From contig NC_015514.1 in the NCBI RefSeq assembly GCF_000212695.1, positions 186,001 through 250,000 of the forward strand: a stretch of 64,000 nt of DNA, given 5' to 3'. Positions 15,164 to 23,563 of this stretch are shown one piece after another. The notes under the pieces were generated by a model, which saw nothing but the letters and a program-made list of their open reading frames with translations, was not told where the DNA came from and did not search any database. The DNA comes from Cellulomonas fimi ATCC 484. GTDB lineage: Bacteria > Actinomycetota > Actinomycetes > Actinomycetales > Cellulomonadaceae. The stretch's first letter is position 1, and the number at the start of each line of letters is the position of its first letter. The position numbers and the translations under genes were made by a program.

Positions 15164-15840
15164 CGCCGCTTGCGGGCGCGGGCCCGGGGCGACGAGGTCG
15201 ACCCGCCGGGCGCGGGCCGGGGCGTCGGGGCGGGCGGGACGTGCGCGTGCGCGCCGAGGTCCTGCCCGCCGCCGTCCGTGTCGTGCAGGTCGATCCGCAG
15301 CCCCTCCTCGACTGGCGGGCCGAACGGGACGCTCACCGGCGTCAGCACCGGCACGTCGACCACGACGTCGATCGACGGCTTCAGCTCCCCGCCGAGCGCC
15401 GTCCACACGTCCGCGAAGCCGCGGTCCTCGGGCGGCGGCAGCCCGACGAACAGCGGCACGCGCGCCCCGTGGTCCGCGAGCTGCGGGTCGAGCACGCGCC
15501 CGGGCAGCGCGTCGAACCGCAGCAGGTACGCGAGCGTCGCGTCGAGCAGCCGGTGCTCGTCCTCGGGCCGCTGCGTCCACGCCGTCACCAGGTAGGACAG
15601 ACGGAAGTGCCGCGGCGGCAGGAACCGCGCGGTGACCTCGCCCTCGCGGCGGTTCTCGAGGAACCCGCGGCTGCGGCGGCGCAGGTCCTCGCGCAGGTCG
15701 TAGAGGTAGACGTCGATCGTCGGGGCGTTGCGACGTGCCGCCCAGTCCTTCGTGGGTGCGTCGAGCACGACCTCCACGTCCGAGCTGTCCACGGCCTCGC
15801 GCACGAGCGTCCGCAGCGCCTCGTCGACCTGTCCGATCAT
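15160..15840 (-). CDS. eCIS DUF4255 protein (Pvc16-like cap/terminator)
   Basis: A 226-residue protein whose N-terminal 180 residues match DUF4255: MIGQVDEALRTLVREAV, NAPTIDVYLYDLREDLRRRS, FRLSYLVTAWTQRPEDEHRL, and LLRFDALPGRVLDPQLADHG. In eCIS this family is thought to cap the sheath/tube at the distal end. The C-terminal 45 residues are a Pro/Ala/Arg-rich tail (APTPRPAPGGSTSSPRARAR). The ATG at 15840 follows GGGAGG with a 10-nt gap; an upstream ATG has no ribosome site. A paired operator lies 65-98 nt upstream. Its stop overlaps the ATPase start. Confidence 0.93.
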   Translation of the reverse strand: MIGQVDEALRTLVREAVDSSDVEVVLDAPTKDWAARRNAPTIDVYLYDLREDLRRRSRGFLENRREGEVTARFLPPRHFRLSYLVTAWTQRPEDEHRLLDATLAYLLRFDALPGRVLDPQLADHGARVPLFVGLPPPEDRGFADVWTALGGELKPSIDVVVDVPVLTPVSVPFGPPVEEGLRIDLHDTDGGGQDLGAHAHVPPAPTPRPAPGGSTSSPRARARKRR

Positions 15841-15904
15841 GCGCTCTCGACCTCCCGGGACACCGTCCCGCCGCGGCACCCCTCGCGGCGACGGGGCACC
15901 GGTC

Positions 15905-15938
15905 AGGCGATCAGGCAGCCGTCCGCGCCCGAAAGGGC
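15905..15938. promoter_or_regulatory. Candidate eCIS operator upstream of DUF4255-ATPase
   Basis: GCCCGAAAGGGC (15927-15938) and the imperfect GATC-centred box AGGCGATCAGGC (15905-15916) have centres 22 bp apart. The intervening bases closely match the site at 19429-19462: on the minus strand both read GCGGACGGCTGCC or GGTGACGGCTGCC. It gives DUF4255 and the ATPase their own promoter after the beta-propeller gene. Confidence 0.65.
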
Positions 15939-15953
15939 ACCCGCCCGCCCGGA

Positions 15954-18900
15954 TCAGCCACGGAACAGGAACGCGGGGGCGTCGACCGTCGCGGGCACGA
16001 CGAGCAGCGGTGCCGTGACCTCGCCGAACGCGGGCACGGGCTGCCCGGACGTCGCGACCAGGTCACGCGTCGTCGTCAGGCCGTCGCGGATCAGGACGAG
16101 CGGGACCAGCCACCGGCCGTCGCCCGACGCGGCGGGGGGCGCGCCGACGCTCGTGATCCCGGTCGACCAGGTCAGCGTCACGGGCTCACCGGGCGGGAAG
16201 TCGGTCCCCGTCGCGAAGACGACCTCCCCGGCCCGCGCGACCCCGTGGCTCAGCGTGACGTGCGGGCGCCGGACCTCCAGCGTCGCCTCCGAGCGGTCGT
16301 CGGCGGGCTGCGGGTCGGGCGACGCCGTCGACACGACGGCGACGACCGGACCCACCTGCGGCGGACCCTCGAACACGACGGCGGGGTCGAGCGCAGCCGT
16401 CAGGACGACCGAGCCGCCCCCGGGCAGGGTGCCCAGGTCGCACGCGCCCGTCGGGGCCGCGCACGGCGCCAGGCCCGACGGCACGACCGTGCCGGGGTAG
16501 GTGAGCGTGAGCCGCACGTCCTGCGCGGCCGTGTCGCCGGCGTTGCGGACCGTGACGGTCGCGTCGACAGGCCGCCCGCCCACCCACGCCACCGGCGACG
16601 ACAGCGTGACCTGCACGCCGACCCCGCCCGGGGTGCCCACGTCGACGGTCGCGGTGTTGTTCGTGACGACCCGCTCGGGGGTGCGCGCGACGGCGGCGCC
16701 CCGCACGGTGCGGTCGGTCGCGTCCGTCGCGACGGACACCGGGACGGTCAGCGCGACGGCGGCACCCGGCGGCAGGTCCGCAGGCGCCGGGCACGTCACC
16801 TCCGCACCCGCCACGGTGCAGCCCGGGGCGCCGGCCGTCGTCACGCCCGGCGGCAGCGCGAGCGTGACCGACGCGCCGCCGACGCGGCTCGGCCCCGCGT
16901 TGCTCAGGGTCGCCGTGAGCGTCGACGACCGGTCCGGCGCGACGGGCGTGGCCGTGAGCGTGAGGACGAGGTCCGCCCACGGCTGGTGCGCGGGCTGCGT
17001 CTCACGGACCGGGGTCGCGACCAGCGGCGCCGCCGTGCTGCCGTCGGCGGCGAGCACCCACACGTCGGGGTCACGTTCCCGCCCCGCGCGCAGACCGGTG
17101 ACGGCGAGCGCGGTCCCGTCCGGCGACCACGCCGGGTCGTCCGCCTCGACGAGCTGCGCACGCGTCGGCAGGGGCGTCCCGTCGAGCGCGAAACCCGTGA
17201 GCGGGCGCAGGGCCACGACGTCGGTCGACGCCGGCGCGGCGAGCGTGACGACCCCGACCTGCGCACGCATCTCGGTCCACCTCTCCGGCACGTCGGGACC
17301 GCGGACCGCGAGCCCCGCGGCCGCGATCGAGACGCCGTCCGGCCCCCACGCGGGTGACCGTCCCCCGACCCGGAAGCCGCCGGCGCACACCGCGGGCGGG
17401 CACGTGGGGTCGTTCGCGAGCGTCAGCAGCGGGCGGGCGTCGCCCGCGAGGTCGGTCACCCAGAGCTCGGACGTGTCGCCCTGGTCGTCGGGGACGACCG
17501 CGGCCGCGACGCCGATGATGATCTCCTCCTCGAAGGAGCGGGAGACGACGAGACGGGTGCCGTCGGGGGACCACGACGGGTCGCGCAGCCCCGTGACGGT
17601 GCGGGTGCCGTCGCCGGGCAGGGGCACCTGCGTGAGCGTCGCGGTGGTGGGCGGAGCCGCGAGCGCGGCCCACCACGTCGGGGTCGGCGTCGGCGTCACG
17701 GTCGCGCTGGGCGTGGGTGTCGGGGTCGGCGTCGGTCCCGGTGGCACGAGCGTGAGGACCTGGAGCGTGGGGACGAGCGGCCCCTCGGGGTCGACCCGCC
17801 GGTGCCGGACGAACGCGATCCGCGTCCCGTCGGGCGACCAGGCCGGGTCGACGTCCACGTCGGTCGGCTGCCGCGGGTAGGTGAACGGCAGCGCCGCGCC
17901 GGTCAGGCCGTCGACGAGCTCGAGCGCCCAGCCGGTCGTCAGGTCCTCGGACCCGTCGACCGCCTGCCGCTCGCCGGAGTGCACGACGAGGTCACCGGTG
18001 GGCGACCACGCGGGGTCGACGTCGCCCAGGGCGGGCGGGCGCGGGCCCGGCGTCTCGCCCGTCGCGGGCGGCCACACGCTGGACGCGAGCACACGCAGGT
18101 CCGTGCCGTCGTCGGCGCGCACGTCCACGACGTCGGCGTCCACGGTCGCGACCTGCGCGGTCAGCTCCACGCGCTCGGGACCCTCGCCCTCGGAGTCGAC
18201 CCAGCTCGACCACGTCGGGTGCGACTCCGCGAGCCCGGGGGTCGCGAGGAGCGGCACGGGCGTGCCGAGCGACAGCCTCTGGTCCAGCGCGGTCCGGACG
18301 GCGACCGTCCCGCGCACGTCCCCGGCGGCGTCGTCGACCGTGGACGTCCAGGCGAGCAGGTACCCGTCGTCGAACGCGTCGGGGTCGTCCGTCGGGTCGA
18401 CCCACGGGCCGAACGACGGCTCGGACGCCTGCCAGCCGCCCCAGATCTTGTACGGCGGGAGCACCTCGGGGTCCGGGGGCAGCTCGGGGTCGAAGTCGCC
18501 CTTGCCCTGGGACGGGTCGACGAGGTCGATGACGTTGAGCGTCCCGGACGGCTCGTCGGCCGCACCTCGCACGTACGCGAGCGCGGCGACGCCGCTCTCC
18601 CCGTCGCTCGACACGTCCGACACCGTGGGCTGCGTCTCGGCCTCTGGCGACCGCGTCAGGCGCCGCACGGTCGTGCCGGGTGCCTCCGCGTCGAGCAGGT
18701 ACAGCTCCGCGAGCGGGTCGTCGCGCGTGCTGGAGAACACGACGAGCGTGGACTGCGGCACCCACGCGGGCCACAGGTCGTCGCCGGGTGCGCGAACGGG
18801 CTCGACGGGCTCCTGCGCGCACGCGTCGTCGACGAACACCTCCGTGAACGCGAGGTCCCACTGTCCGCCGACGTCGGTCGCGTACGCGACGCGGCCGTCC

Positions 18901-19349
18901 GGCGCGACGACGGGGTGCGACTCGCGCGCGTCGTCGCACGTGAGGCGCCGCCACTCCCAGCCCTCGCCCGAGTCGCGGACCGCCCACACGTCGCCCGCGT
19001 CGTGCCGCTCGCCCTCCGGCCCGTTCGAGACGAGCACCCACGTCCAGCCCCACTCCTCGGCCCACACGTACTCGGCGTCCGGCTGGCTGGTCCACTGCCC
19101 GGGCGTCAGGTCACCGGGCCCGGCCGCGGGCTGCGGCCAGTCCGGCGCGACGCCCGTCGTGCCGTCGTCGTGCAGGACACCGGCGCGGACGGTGCTCGTC
19201 GTCGTGTCGGTCAGCGCGAGGCGCGGAGCCGTCGCGGCGGGCACGGGCAGGGCCGCCGGCGCCGGGGGCGCGAGCACGACCGCCGCCGCGGGCGGCAGCA
19301 CGAGCAGCGTGCCGACGGCCAGCGCGAGCGCGCGGCGTGGTCGAGCCAC
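15954..19349 (-). CDS. Large exported beta-propeller/DUF11 protein of the eCIS locus
   Basis: A 1131-residue protein. The GTG start at 19349 follows GGGAAGGAG by 8 nt. A signal-like N-terminus (RPRRALALAVGTLLVLPPAA) suggests export. Residues about 100-830 hold TolB/WD40-like blades, seen as repeated 'DPAWSPDGTRIAFV', 'DPSWSPDGTRLVVS' and 'DPAWSPDGTALAVT' motifs, with a PTPTPTPTPS linker in the middle. Residues about 850-1040 hold two DUF11/CARDB-like Ig domains (LTATLSNAGPSRVGGASVTL; DATVTVRNAGDTAAQDVRLT). A further beta domain (VFATGTDFPPGEPVTLTWST) ends the protein. It is the first gene of the minus-strand eCIS run and has its own paired operator. The role is unknown; surface anchoring or target recognition are guesses. 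Confidence 0.8.
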   Translation of the reverse strand: MARPRRALALAVGTLLVLPPAAAVVLAPPAPAALPVPAATAPRLALTDTTTSTVRAGVLHDDGTTGVAPDWPQPAAGPGDLTPGQWTSQPDAEYVWAEEWGWTWVLVSNGPEGERHDAGDVWAVRDSGEGWEWRRLTCDDARESHPVVAPDGRVAYATDVGGQWDLAFTEVFVDDACAQEPVEPVRAPGDDLWPAWVPQSTLVVFSSTRDDPLAELYLLDAEAPGTTVRRLTRSPEAETQPTVSDVSSDGESGVAALAYVRGAADEPSGTLNVIDLVDPSQGKGDFDPELPPDPEVLPPYKIWGGWQASEPSFGPWVDPTDDPDAFDDGYLLAWTSTVDDAAGDVRGTVAVRTALDQRLSLGTPVPLLATPGLAESHPTWSSWVDSEGEGPERVELTAQVATVDADVVDVRADDGTDLRVLASSVWPPATGETPGPRPPALGDVDPAWSPTGDLVVHSGERQAVDGSEDLTTGWALELVDGLTGAALPFTYPRQPTDVDVDPAWSPDGTRIAFVRHRRVDPEGPLVPTLQVLTLVPPGPTPTPTPTPSATVTPTPTPTWWAALAAPPTTATLTQVPLPGDGTRTVTGLRDPSWSPDGTRLVVSRSFEEEIIIGVAAAVVPDDQGDTSELWVTDLAGDARPLLTLANDPTCPPAVCAGGFRVGGRSPAWGPDGVSIAAAGLAVRGPDVPERWTEMRAQVGVVTLAAPASTDVVALRPLTGFALDGTPLPTRAQLVEADDPAWSPDGTALAVTGLRAGRERDPDVWVLAADGSTAAPLVATPVRETQPAHQPWADLVLTLTATPVAPDRSSTLTATLSNAGPSRVGGASVTLALPPGVTTAGAPGCTVAGAEVTCPAPADLPPGAAVALTVPVSVATDATDRTVRGAAVARTPERVVTNNTATVDVGTPGGVGVQVTLSSPVAWVGGRPVDATVTVRNAGDTAAQDVRLTLTYPGTVVPSGLAPCAAPTGACDLGTLPGGGSVVLTAALDPAVVFEGPPQVGPVVAVVSTASPDPQPADDRSEATLEVRRPHVTLSHGVARAGEVVFATGTDFPPGEPVTLTWSTGITSVGAPPAASGDGRWLVPLVLIRDGLTTTRDLVATSGQPVPAFGEVTAPLLVVPATVDAPAFLFRG

Positions 19350-19428
19350 GGCAGCACTCCTTCCCGGGCGCGACGGACGTCCGTCCACGCTCGCAGCCGG
19401 TCCGGCGTGCCCGGCAGGCGGTTGCGGC

Positions 19429-19462
19429 CGCCGATCGGGCAGCCGTCACCGCCCCAACGGGC
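19429..19462. promoter_or_regulatory. Candidate eCIS operator upstream of beta-propeller gene
   Basis: The GATC-centred box CGCCGATCGGGC (19429-19440) and GCCCCAACGGGC (19451-19462) have centres 22 bp apart. It lies 80-113 nt upstream of the GTG at 19349 and just after the LuxR gene stop. Confidence 0.65.
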
Positions 19463-19467
19463 ACGCG

Positions 19468-20091
19468 TCAGATGAGCCCTTCGCGCAGCGCGTACGCGAC
19501 GGCGTGCGAGCGGTTCCGCAGCTGCAGCCGGGTCGTGACGTCGTGCAGCACGTTCTTCACGGTCCGCTCCGAGTAGGACAGGTGCTGCGCGATCTCCGCG
19601 GTGTCGTACCCGTCCGCGACGAGCTTGAGCACCTCGATCTCCCGCGACGCCAGGCCCGTGAAGGTCAGGCCGCGCGGCCGCAGCACCTGCCGCTGCAGCG
19701 TCCCCACCTGGTCGAGCAGCCGCCCCAGCAGGTCGGGCGGCACGCTGCCCTCGCCCGTCGCGGCCCCGCAGATCACGCGGACCAGGCGGTCCGGCGTCGC
19801 CTCCGCGCGGCGCACGAGGCCGAGCACGCCCGCCTCGACGGCCGTCACCACGTCGCCGTCCTCGAGCCGTCCCGCCACGAGCACCGCCTGCGCGGGGCTC
19901 TGCCGCCGCACCATCCGCACGAGCCGCAGCGCGTCGTCGTCGACGGCGTCCGCGACCACGACCGCCACCTGCGCCGACGCCGCCTCCTCGAGCGGCACGA
20001 CGCGCACCTCCGGCCGCGGCCGCAGCGCGCTCACGACGCCCGCCTCCGAGATCGGGTCACGTGCGCTGACCCAGACCGACACCCTCTCCAT
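19468..20091 (-). CDS. LuxR/NarL-type regulator of the eCIS locus
   Basis: A 207-residue protein with a degenerate receiver-like N-domain and a C-terminal LuxR helix-turn-helix (LASREIEVLKLVADGYDTAE, then HLSYSERTVKNVLHDVTTRL). A possible phospho-acceptor Asp48 lies in VAVVVADAV. The conserved receiver Lys is replaced (GVLGLVRRAE), so signalling may be atypical. No partner kinase is adjacent. It is encoded between two paired palindromic boxes and inside the cluster, which makes it the natural candidate to bind them; this is inference. LuxR-type genes often accompany actinobacterial eCIS loci. Confidence 0.9.
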   Translation of the reverse strand: MERVSVWVSARDPISEAGVVSALRPRPEVRVVPLEEAASAQVAVVVADAVDDDALRLVRMVRRQSPAQAVLVAGRLEDGDVVTAVEAGVLGLVRRAEATPDRLVRVICGAATGEGSVPPDLLGRLLDQVGTLQRQVLRPRGLTFTGLASREIEVLKLVADGYDTAEIAQHLSYSERTVKNVLHDVTTRLQLRNRSHAVAYALREGLI

Positions 20092-20152
20092 GGTCGCCCC
20101 CTGCGTCCCGGCACCCGTCGCTCGGGTGCGAGGGGCCCAGCGTGCTCCCGCG

Positions 20153-20186
20153 CACTGATCGTGCAGTCAACAACGACTCAACGGGC
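20153..20186. promoter_or_regulatory. Candidate eCIS operator between LuxR and membrane-protein genes
   Basis: A GATC-centred box CACTGATCGTGC (20153-20164) and GACTCAACGGGC (20175-20186), both imperfect palindromes, have centres 22 bp apart. On the minus strand it starts GTGCCCGTTG, identical to the site at 19429-19462. It lies 62 nt from the LuxR start and 72 nt from the divergent start at 20258, so it may control both and allow autoregulation. Confidence 0.6.
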
Positions 20187-20257
20187 ACGCGCGGGTGCCC
20201 GGAAGGCCGGGCCCGCGGTCGTTCCGCGCGCGGGTGGCCGCTCCTAGCGTCCGCAGC

Positions 20258-21592
20258 ATGACGACGACGGCGAAGCTGGACTCGGCGCGCGTGGAGCTCA
20301 GCCCCGGCACCGAGGCGGTCGTCCCGCTGCAGATCCGCAACACCGGGGACGTGGTGGAGGGCTACCGCATCGAGGTGCTGGGCGCGCCCGCGGCGTGGAC
20401 GACCGTCGAGCCGGCGGTCATCGAGGGCCTGTACCCGGGCACGACGACGACCGCGACGGTCCGGTTCGCACCCCCGCGGTCCGCGGCCGTGCCGGCGGGG
20501 CAGCTCGACTTCGGCATCCGCGTCGTGCCGTTCGAGCACGTCGACGAGGCCGTCACGCCCGAGGGCGTCGTCGAGGTCCTGCCGTTCCTCGACACGACCG
20601 CCGAGCTCCTGCCGCGCACGTCGCACGGGCGCGGGAGCAGCCGGCACCGCGTCGCGCTCGACAACCGCGGCAACGTCCCCGTCACGGTGTCGCTCACCGC
20701 CGCCGACGACACCGGCGCCCTCGCGTTCCGGGTCCGGCCGCAGATCGTCGCCGTCGCCCCCGGGACCGTCGAGTTCTCCGAGGTACGGGTCGTCCCCGAG
20801 AAGCGCCTGTGGCGCGGCCCCGACGTGACGATGCCGTTCACCGTGACCGCCGCGGCGGAGAACACCACGCCCGTGCTGCTCGACGGCGCGCACGTGCAGA
20901 CCGCGACCATCCCGAAGTGGGCCGGCAAGGCCCTGCTGGCCCTGCTCGCCCTGCTCCTGCTGCTCGCCGCGCTGTGGTTCCTGCTGCTCAAGCCCGTCGT
21001 CGAGTCGGCCGCGCGGTCGTCCGTCGAGGACGAGGTCGCGCAGGCGCAGGAGGCCGCGCAGCAGGCGCAGGAGGCCGCGTCGGCCGCGCAGCAGGCGTCT
21101 GCCGGTGCGGGCCAGGCGGCCGCGGCCGCACAGGGACAGGTCGCGGAGATGGAGAACCTCACGCAGAACTTCCTGCCGCCGACGGAGATCCTCACGCCGA
21201 CGACGCAGCGCATGACCGTGCAGACCCCGCCCACGGCGAGCACGACGCCCGTCACGGCCGACCCGTTCGTCGTGCCCGAGGGCGGCTCGTTCCGGCTGAC
21301 CGACCTCGTCCTGAGCAACCCGCAGGGCGACTTCGGCCGGCTCGTGATCACGCAGACCCCGCCCGGCGGCACGTCCGTCGTGCTGCTCGACGTCGCGCTG
21401 GAGAACTTCCGCGACAACGACTTCCACTTCCAGACGCCGATCGTCCTGCCCGCGGGCGCCGAGCTGACCATGGGCGTCGTGTGCCGGGCCGCGGGCGCGC
21501 CCCCGAACCAGACGCCGCCCCCGTCGCAGTGCGACGACGCGCTCGTCTTCAGCGGGCAGCTCGCGATGCCCGTCCCGCCCCCGGCGCCCTGA
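20258..21592 (+). CDS. eCIS-linked single-pass membrane protein with coiled coil
   Basis: A 444-residue protein. Residues 1-220 are two Ig-like beta domains of the NEW3/CARDB kind (PLQIRNTGDVVEGYRIEVLG; RHRVALDNRGNVPVTVSLTA). A strong membrane helix follows at about 228-247 (ALLALLALLLLLAALWFLLL). Next comes an Ala/Gln/Glu coiled coil (EDEVAQAQEAAQQAQEAASA) and a C-terminal beta domain (DPFVVPEGGSFRLTDLVLSN). There is no signal peptide, so the N-domain is probably cytoplasmic. The ATG sits 7 nt after TAGCGT, suggesting a leaderless mRNA. The next gene, the PAAR tip, overlaps in TGATG. The layout would suit an anchor joining a cytoplasmic injection system to the membrane, as described for a Streptomyces CIS membrane protein. 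That parallel is inference. Confidence 0.7.
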   Translation: MTTTAKLDSARVELSPGTEAVVPLQIRNTGDVVEGYRIEVLGAPAAWTTVEPAVIEGLYPGTTTTATVRFAPPRSAAVPAGQLDFGIRVVPFEHVDEAVTPEGVVEVLPFLDTTAELLPRTSHGRGSSRHRVALDNRGNVPVTVSLTAADDTGALAFRVRPQIVAVAPGTVEFSEVRVVPEKRLWRGPDVTMPFTVTAAAENTTPVLLDGAHVQTATIPKWAGKALLALLALLLLLAALWFLLLKPVVESAARSSVEDEVAQAQEAAQQAQEAASAAQQASAGAGQAAAAAQGQVAEMENLTQNFLPPTEILTPTTQRMTVQTPPTASTTPVTADPFVVPEGGSFRLTDLVLSNPQGDFGRLVITQTPPGGTSVVLLDVALENFRDNDFHFQTPIVLPAGAELTMGVVCRAAGAPPNQTPPPSQCDDALVFSGQLAMPVPPPAP

Positions 21593-21909
21593 TGCCCACC
21601 GGACCGGCGCTGCGGGTCGGCGACACGGCCCTGTGCCCGCTGTTCGACGGCCCGAAGCCGCACGTCGGTGGGCCGATCACGCCCGCGGCCGCGGTGATGA
21701 CCGTCCTCATCGGCGGCCAGCCCGCCGCGGTCGCGAACGCCGTGCCGGGGTCGATCCCGTGCGTCTCGCCCGCGCCGAACGGCATCGCGATGGGGTCGAT
21801 GACCGTGCTCATCGGGAACTTCCCCGCCGCGCGCCTCGCGGACCAGTCGCTGCACGGCACGCCCGTCGTACCCGGCCCGGGGTGCCCGACCGTGATCATC
21901 GGCGGCTGA
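21592..21909 (+). CDS. PAAR-like spike tip protein
   Basis: A 105-residue protein made of PAAR/DUF4280-like repeats. MTVLIGGQPAAVAN and MTVLIGNFPAARLAD are paired with Pro/Gly/Cys turns (GGPITPAAAV; PGPGCPTVIIGG). Such proteins sharpen the spike at the tip of contractile systems. Its start shares bases with the stop of the preceding membrane-protein gene (TGATG), so the two are co-translated. It carries no effector extension. Confidence 0.9.
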   Translation: MPTGPALRVGDTALCPLFDGPKPHVGGPITPAAAVMTVLIGGQPAAVANAVPGSIPCVSPAPNGIAMGSMTVLIGNFPAARLADQSLHGTPVVPGPGCPTVIIGG

Positions 21910-22046
21910 CCCGCGGCCGGCCGAGGCCGTGCCGGTGGCGTGTCGGTGGTGGGTGGAATGGTCGGGTTCGTCCGTCGGCACCGCGCACGTCGGCCCCCGC
22001 GTCCCGCCGCTGCGCTGCCACCCGACCCGCCCGAGGAGACCAGCGC

Positions 22047-23393
22047 ATGTCCCGCACGCTCGCCGACCCGCTCTCCGACCGCGTCCAGGGCCCCGTGCTC
22101 GTCCCGGGCGCCCCGGGCTTCGAGGAAGAGGTCGCCCCGTTCAACCGTGCCGCCACGATCCGGCCCGACGTCGTCGTCGGAGCGACCAGCACGGCGGACG
22201 TCGTCGCGGCGGTGCAGCTCGCGCGCGAGCACGGCCACCGCGTCTCGGTGCAGGCCACCGGGCACGGCGCCGAGCGGTCGCTCACGTCGGGCGTCCTCGT
22301 CACGACCCGCCGCCTCGACGGGGTGCAGGTCGACCCGGCTGCGCGGACGGCCACCGTCGGGGCCGGTGTGCGCTGGGAGGAGGTCGTCACGGCCGCCGCC
22401 GCGCACGGGCTCGCGCCCGTCGCCGGCTCCTCGACCAACGTCGGCGTCGTCGGCTACCTGCTCGGCGGCGGGCTCGGCCCGCTCGCGCGCAGCCACGGCT
22501 TCAGCTCCGACCACCTCGTGGCGGCCACGGTCGTCACGGGGACGGGCGAGGTGCTGGAGGTCGACGCGGACACCCACCCCGAGCTGCTGTGGGCGCTGCG
22601 CGGCGGCAAGCACGGCCTCGGCGTCGTCACGCAGGTCCGCATCGGGCTGGCCGCCGTCCCCGAGCTGTACGCGGGCTCCCTGACGTTCGCGGGCGAGCAC
22701 GTCGAGCAGGTGCTGCGCGGCTGGCTCGCGTGGACGGCGGGCGCGGACGACGCGACGACGACCAGCCTGGCGGTCGTGCGGTTCCCCGACCTCGACGTCC
22801 TGCCCGAGCACCTGCGCGGGCAGACCCACGTGCACCTGCGGTTCGCGCGCCCCGGCTCGGCGGCCGACGGGGAGGCGGCCGCCGCACCGCTGCGCGCCCT
22901 CGCCCCGGTCCTGGCCGACGAGCTCGGTCCGATGCCGCTCACCGACACGGCGCGCATCCACGCCGACCCGACCGAGCCGGGCGCGAGCATGGTCGCCGGC
23001 CTGCTGCTCACGCACGCCGACGACGACCTGGCCACGGCGTGGCTCGCCGCCGTCGGGCCGCTCGTCGAGCACCCGTTCGTCGCGGTCGAGCTGCGGCACG
23101 TCGGCGGCGCGACCACGACCGACGTCCCGGGCGGGTCCGCCGTCGCCGGGCGAGGCGCCACGTTTGCGGCGGACGTGGTCGCGGCCGACCCGCGGTCCTT
23201 CCCGGGCGTCCCCGCGGCGCTCGACGGGCTGCAGGACGCGCTGCGCCCGTGGCTCGCGGACGAGGTGAACCCGAACCTCGCGGGTGCCCTGACACCGCGC
23301 TGGCACCCGGGCACGAGCGCACGTCTCGACGAGCTGCGCCGGCGGCACGACCCGGACGGCGTCCTGGCACCCCCCGCTGGGGAGGAAGGGTGA
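22047..23393 (+). CDS. FAD-linked oxidase (BBE/PCMH-type)
   Basis: A 448-residue protein. The FAD-binding PCMH domain has RPDVVVGATSTADVVAAVQL, the flavin-attachment-like ATGHGAERSL and the VGVVGYLLGGGLGPLARSHG loop. The C-terminus has the NPNLAGALTPRWHPGTSARL berberine-bridge-like end with a short 'DPDGVL' tail. The His normally linked to FAD is present in TGHGA, but a Cys for a second bond is not obvious. It follows GAGGAG with 6 nt. It stands alone between the PAAR gene and the PBP and is not evidently part of the eCIS. Substrate unknown. Confidence 0.9.
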   Translation: MSRTLADPLSDRVQGPVLVPGAPGFEEEVAPFNRAATIRPDVVVGATSTADVVAAVQLAREHGHRVSVQATGHGAERSLTSGVLVTTRRLDGVQVDPAARTATVGAGVRWEEVVTAAAAHGLAPVAGSSTNVGVVGYLLGGGLGPLARSHGFSSDHLVAATVVTGTGEVLEVDADTHPELLWALRGGKHGLGVVTQVRIGLAAVPELYAGSLTFAGEHVEQVLRGWLAWTAGADDATTTSLAVVRFPDLDVLPEHLRGQTHVHLRFARPGSAADGEAAAAPLRALAPVLADELGPMPLTDTARIHADPTEPGASMVAGLLLTHADDDLATAWLAAVGPLVEHPFVAVELRHVGGATTTDVPGGSAVAGRGATFAADVVAADPRSFPGVPAALDGLQDALRPWLADEVNPNLAGALTPRWHPGTSARLDELRRRHDPDGVLAPPAGEEG

Positions 23394-23563
23394 AGGGTTC
23401 GGCGTTCCGCCCCCGGGCCGCGGGGGCGGGTGCCAGGCTGCCCGAGGGGTGACGTCCGGCACCCCGAACTCGCTGGCCGCGCGCCGTCGTGGCTTGCCAG
23501 GATGACGGCTCGGACGACACGGAGACGGGCAGGCGACGCCGCCGCCCGCCGGCAGGGAGACTC

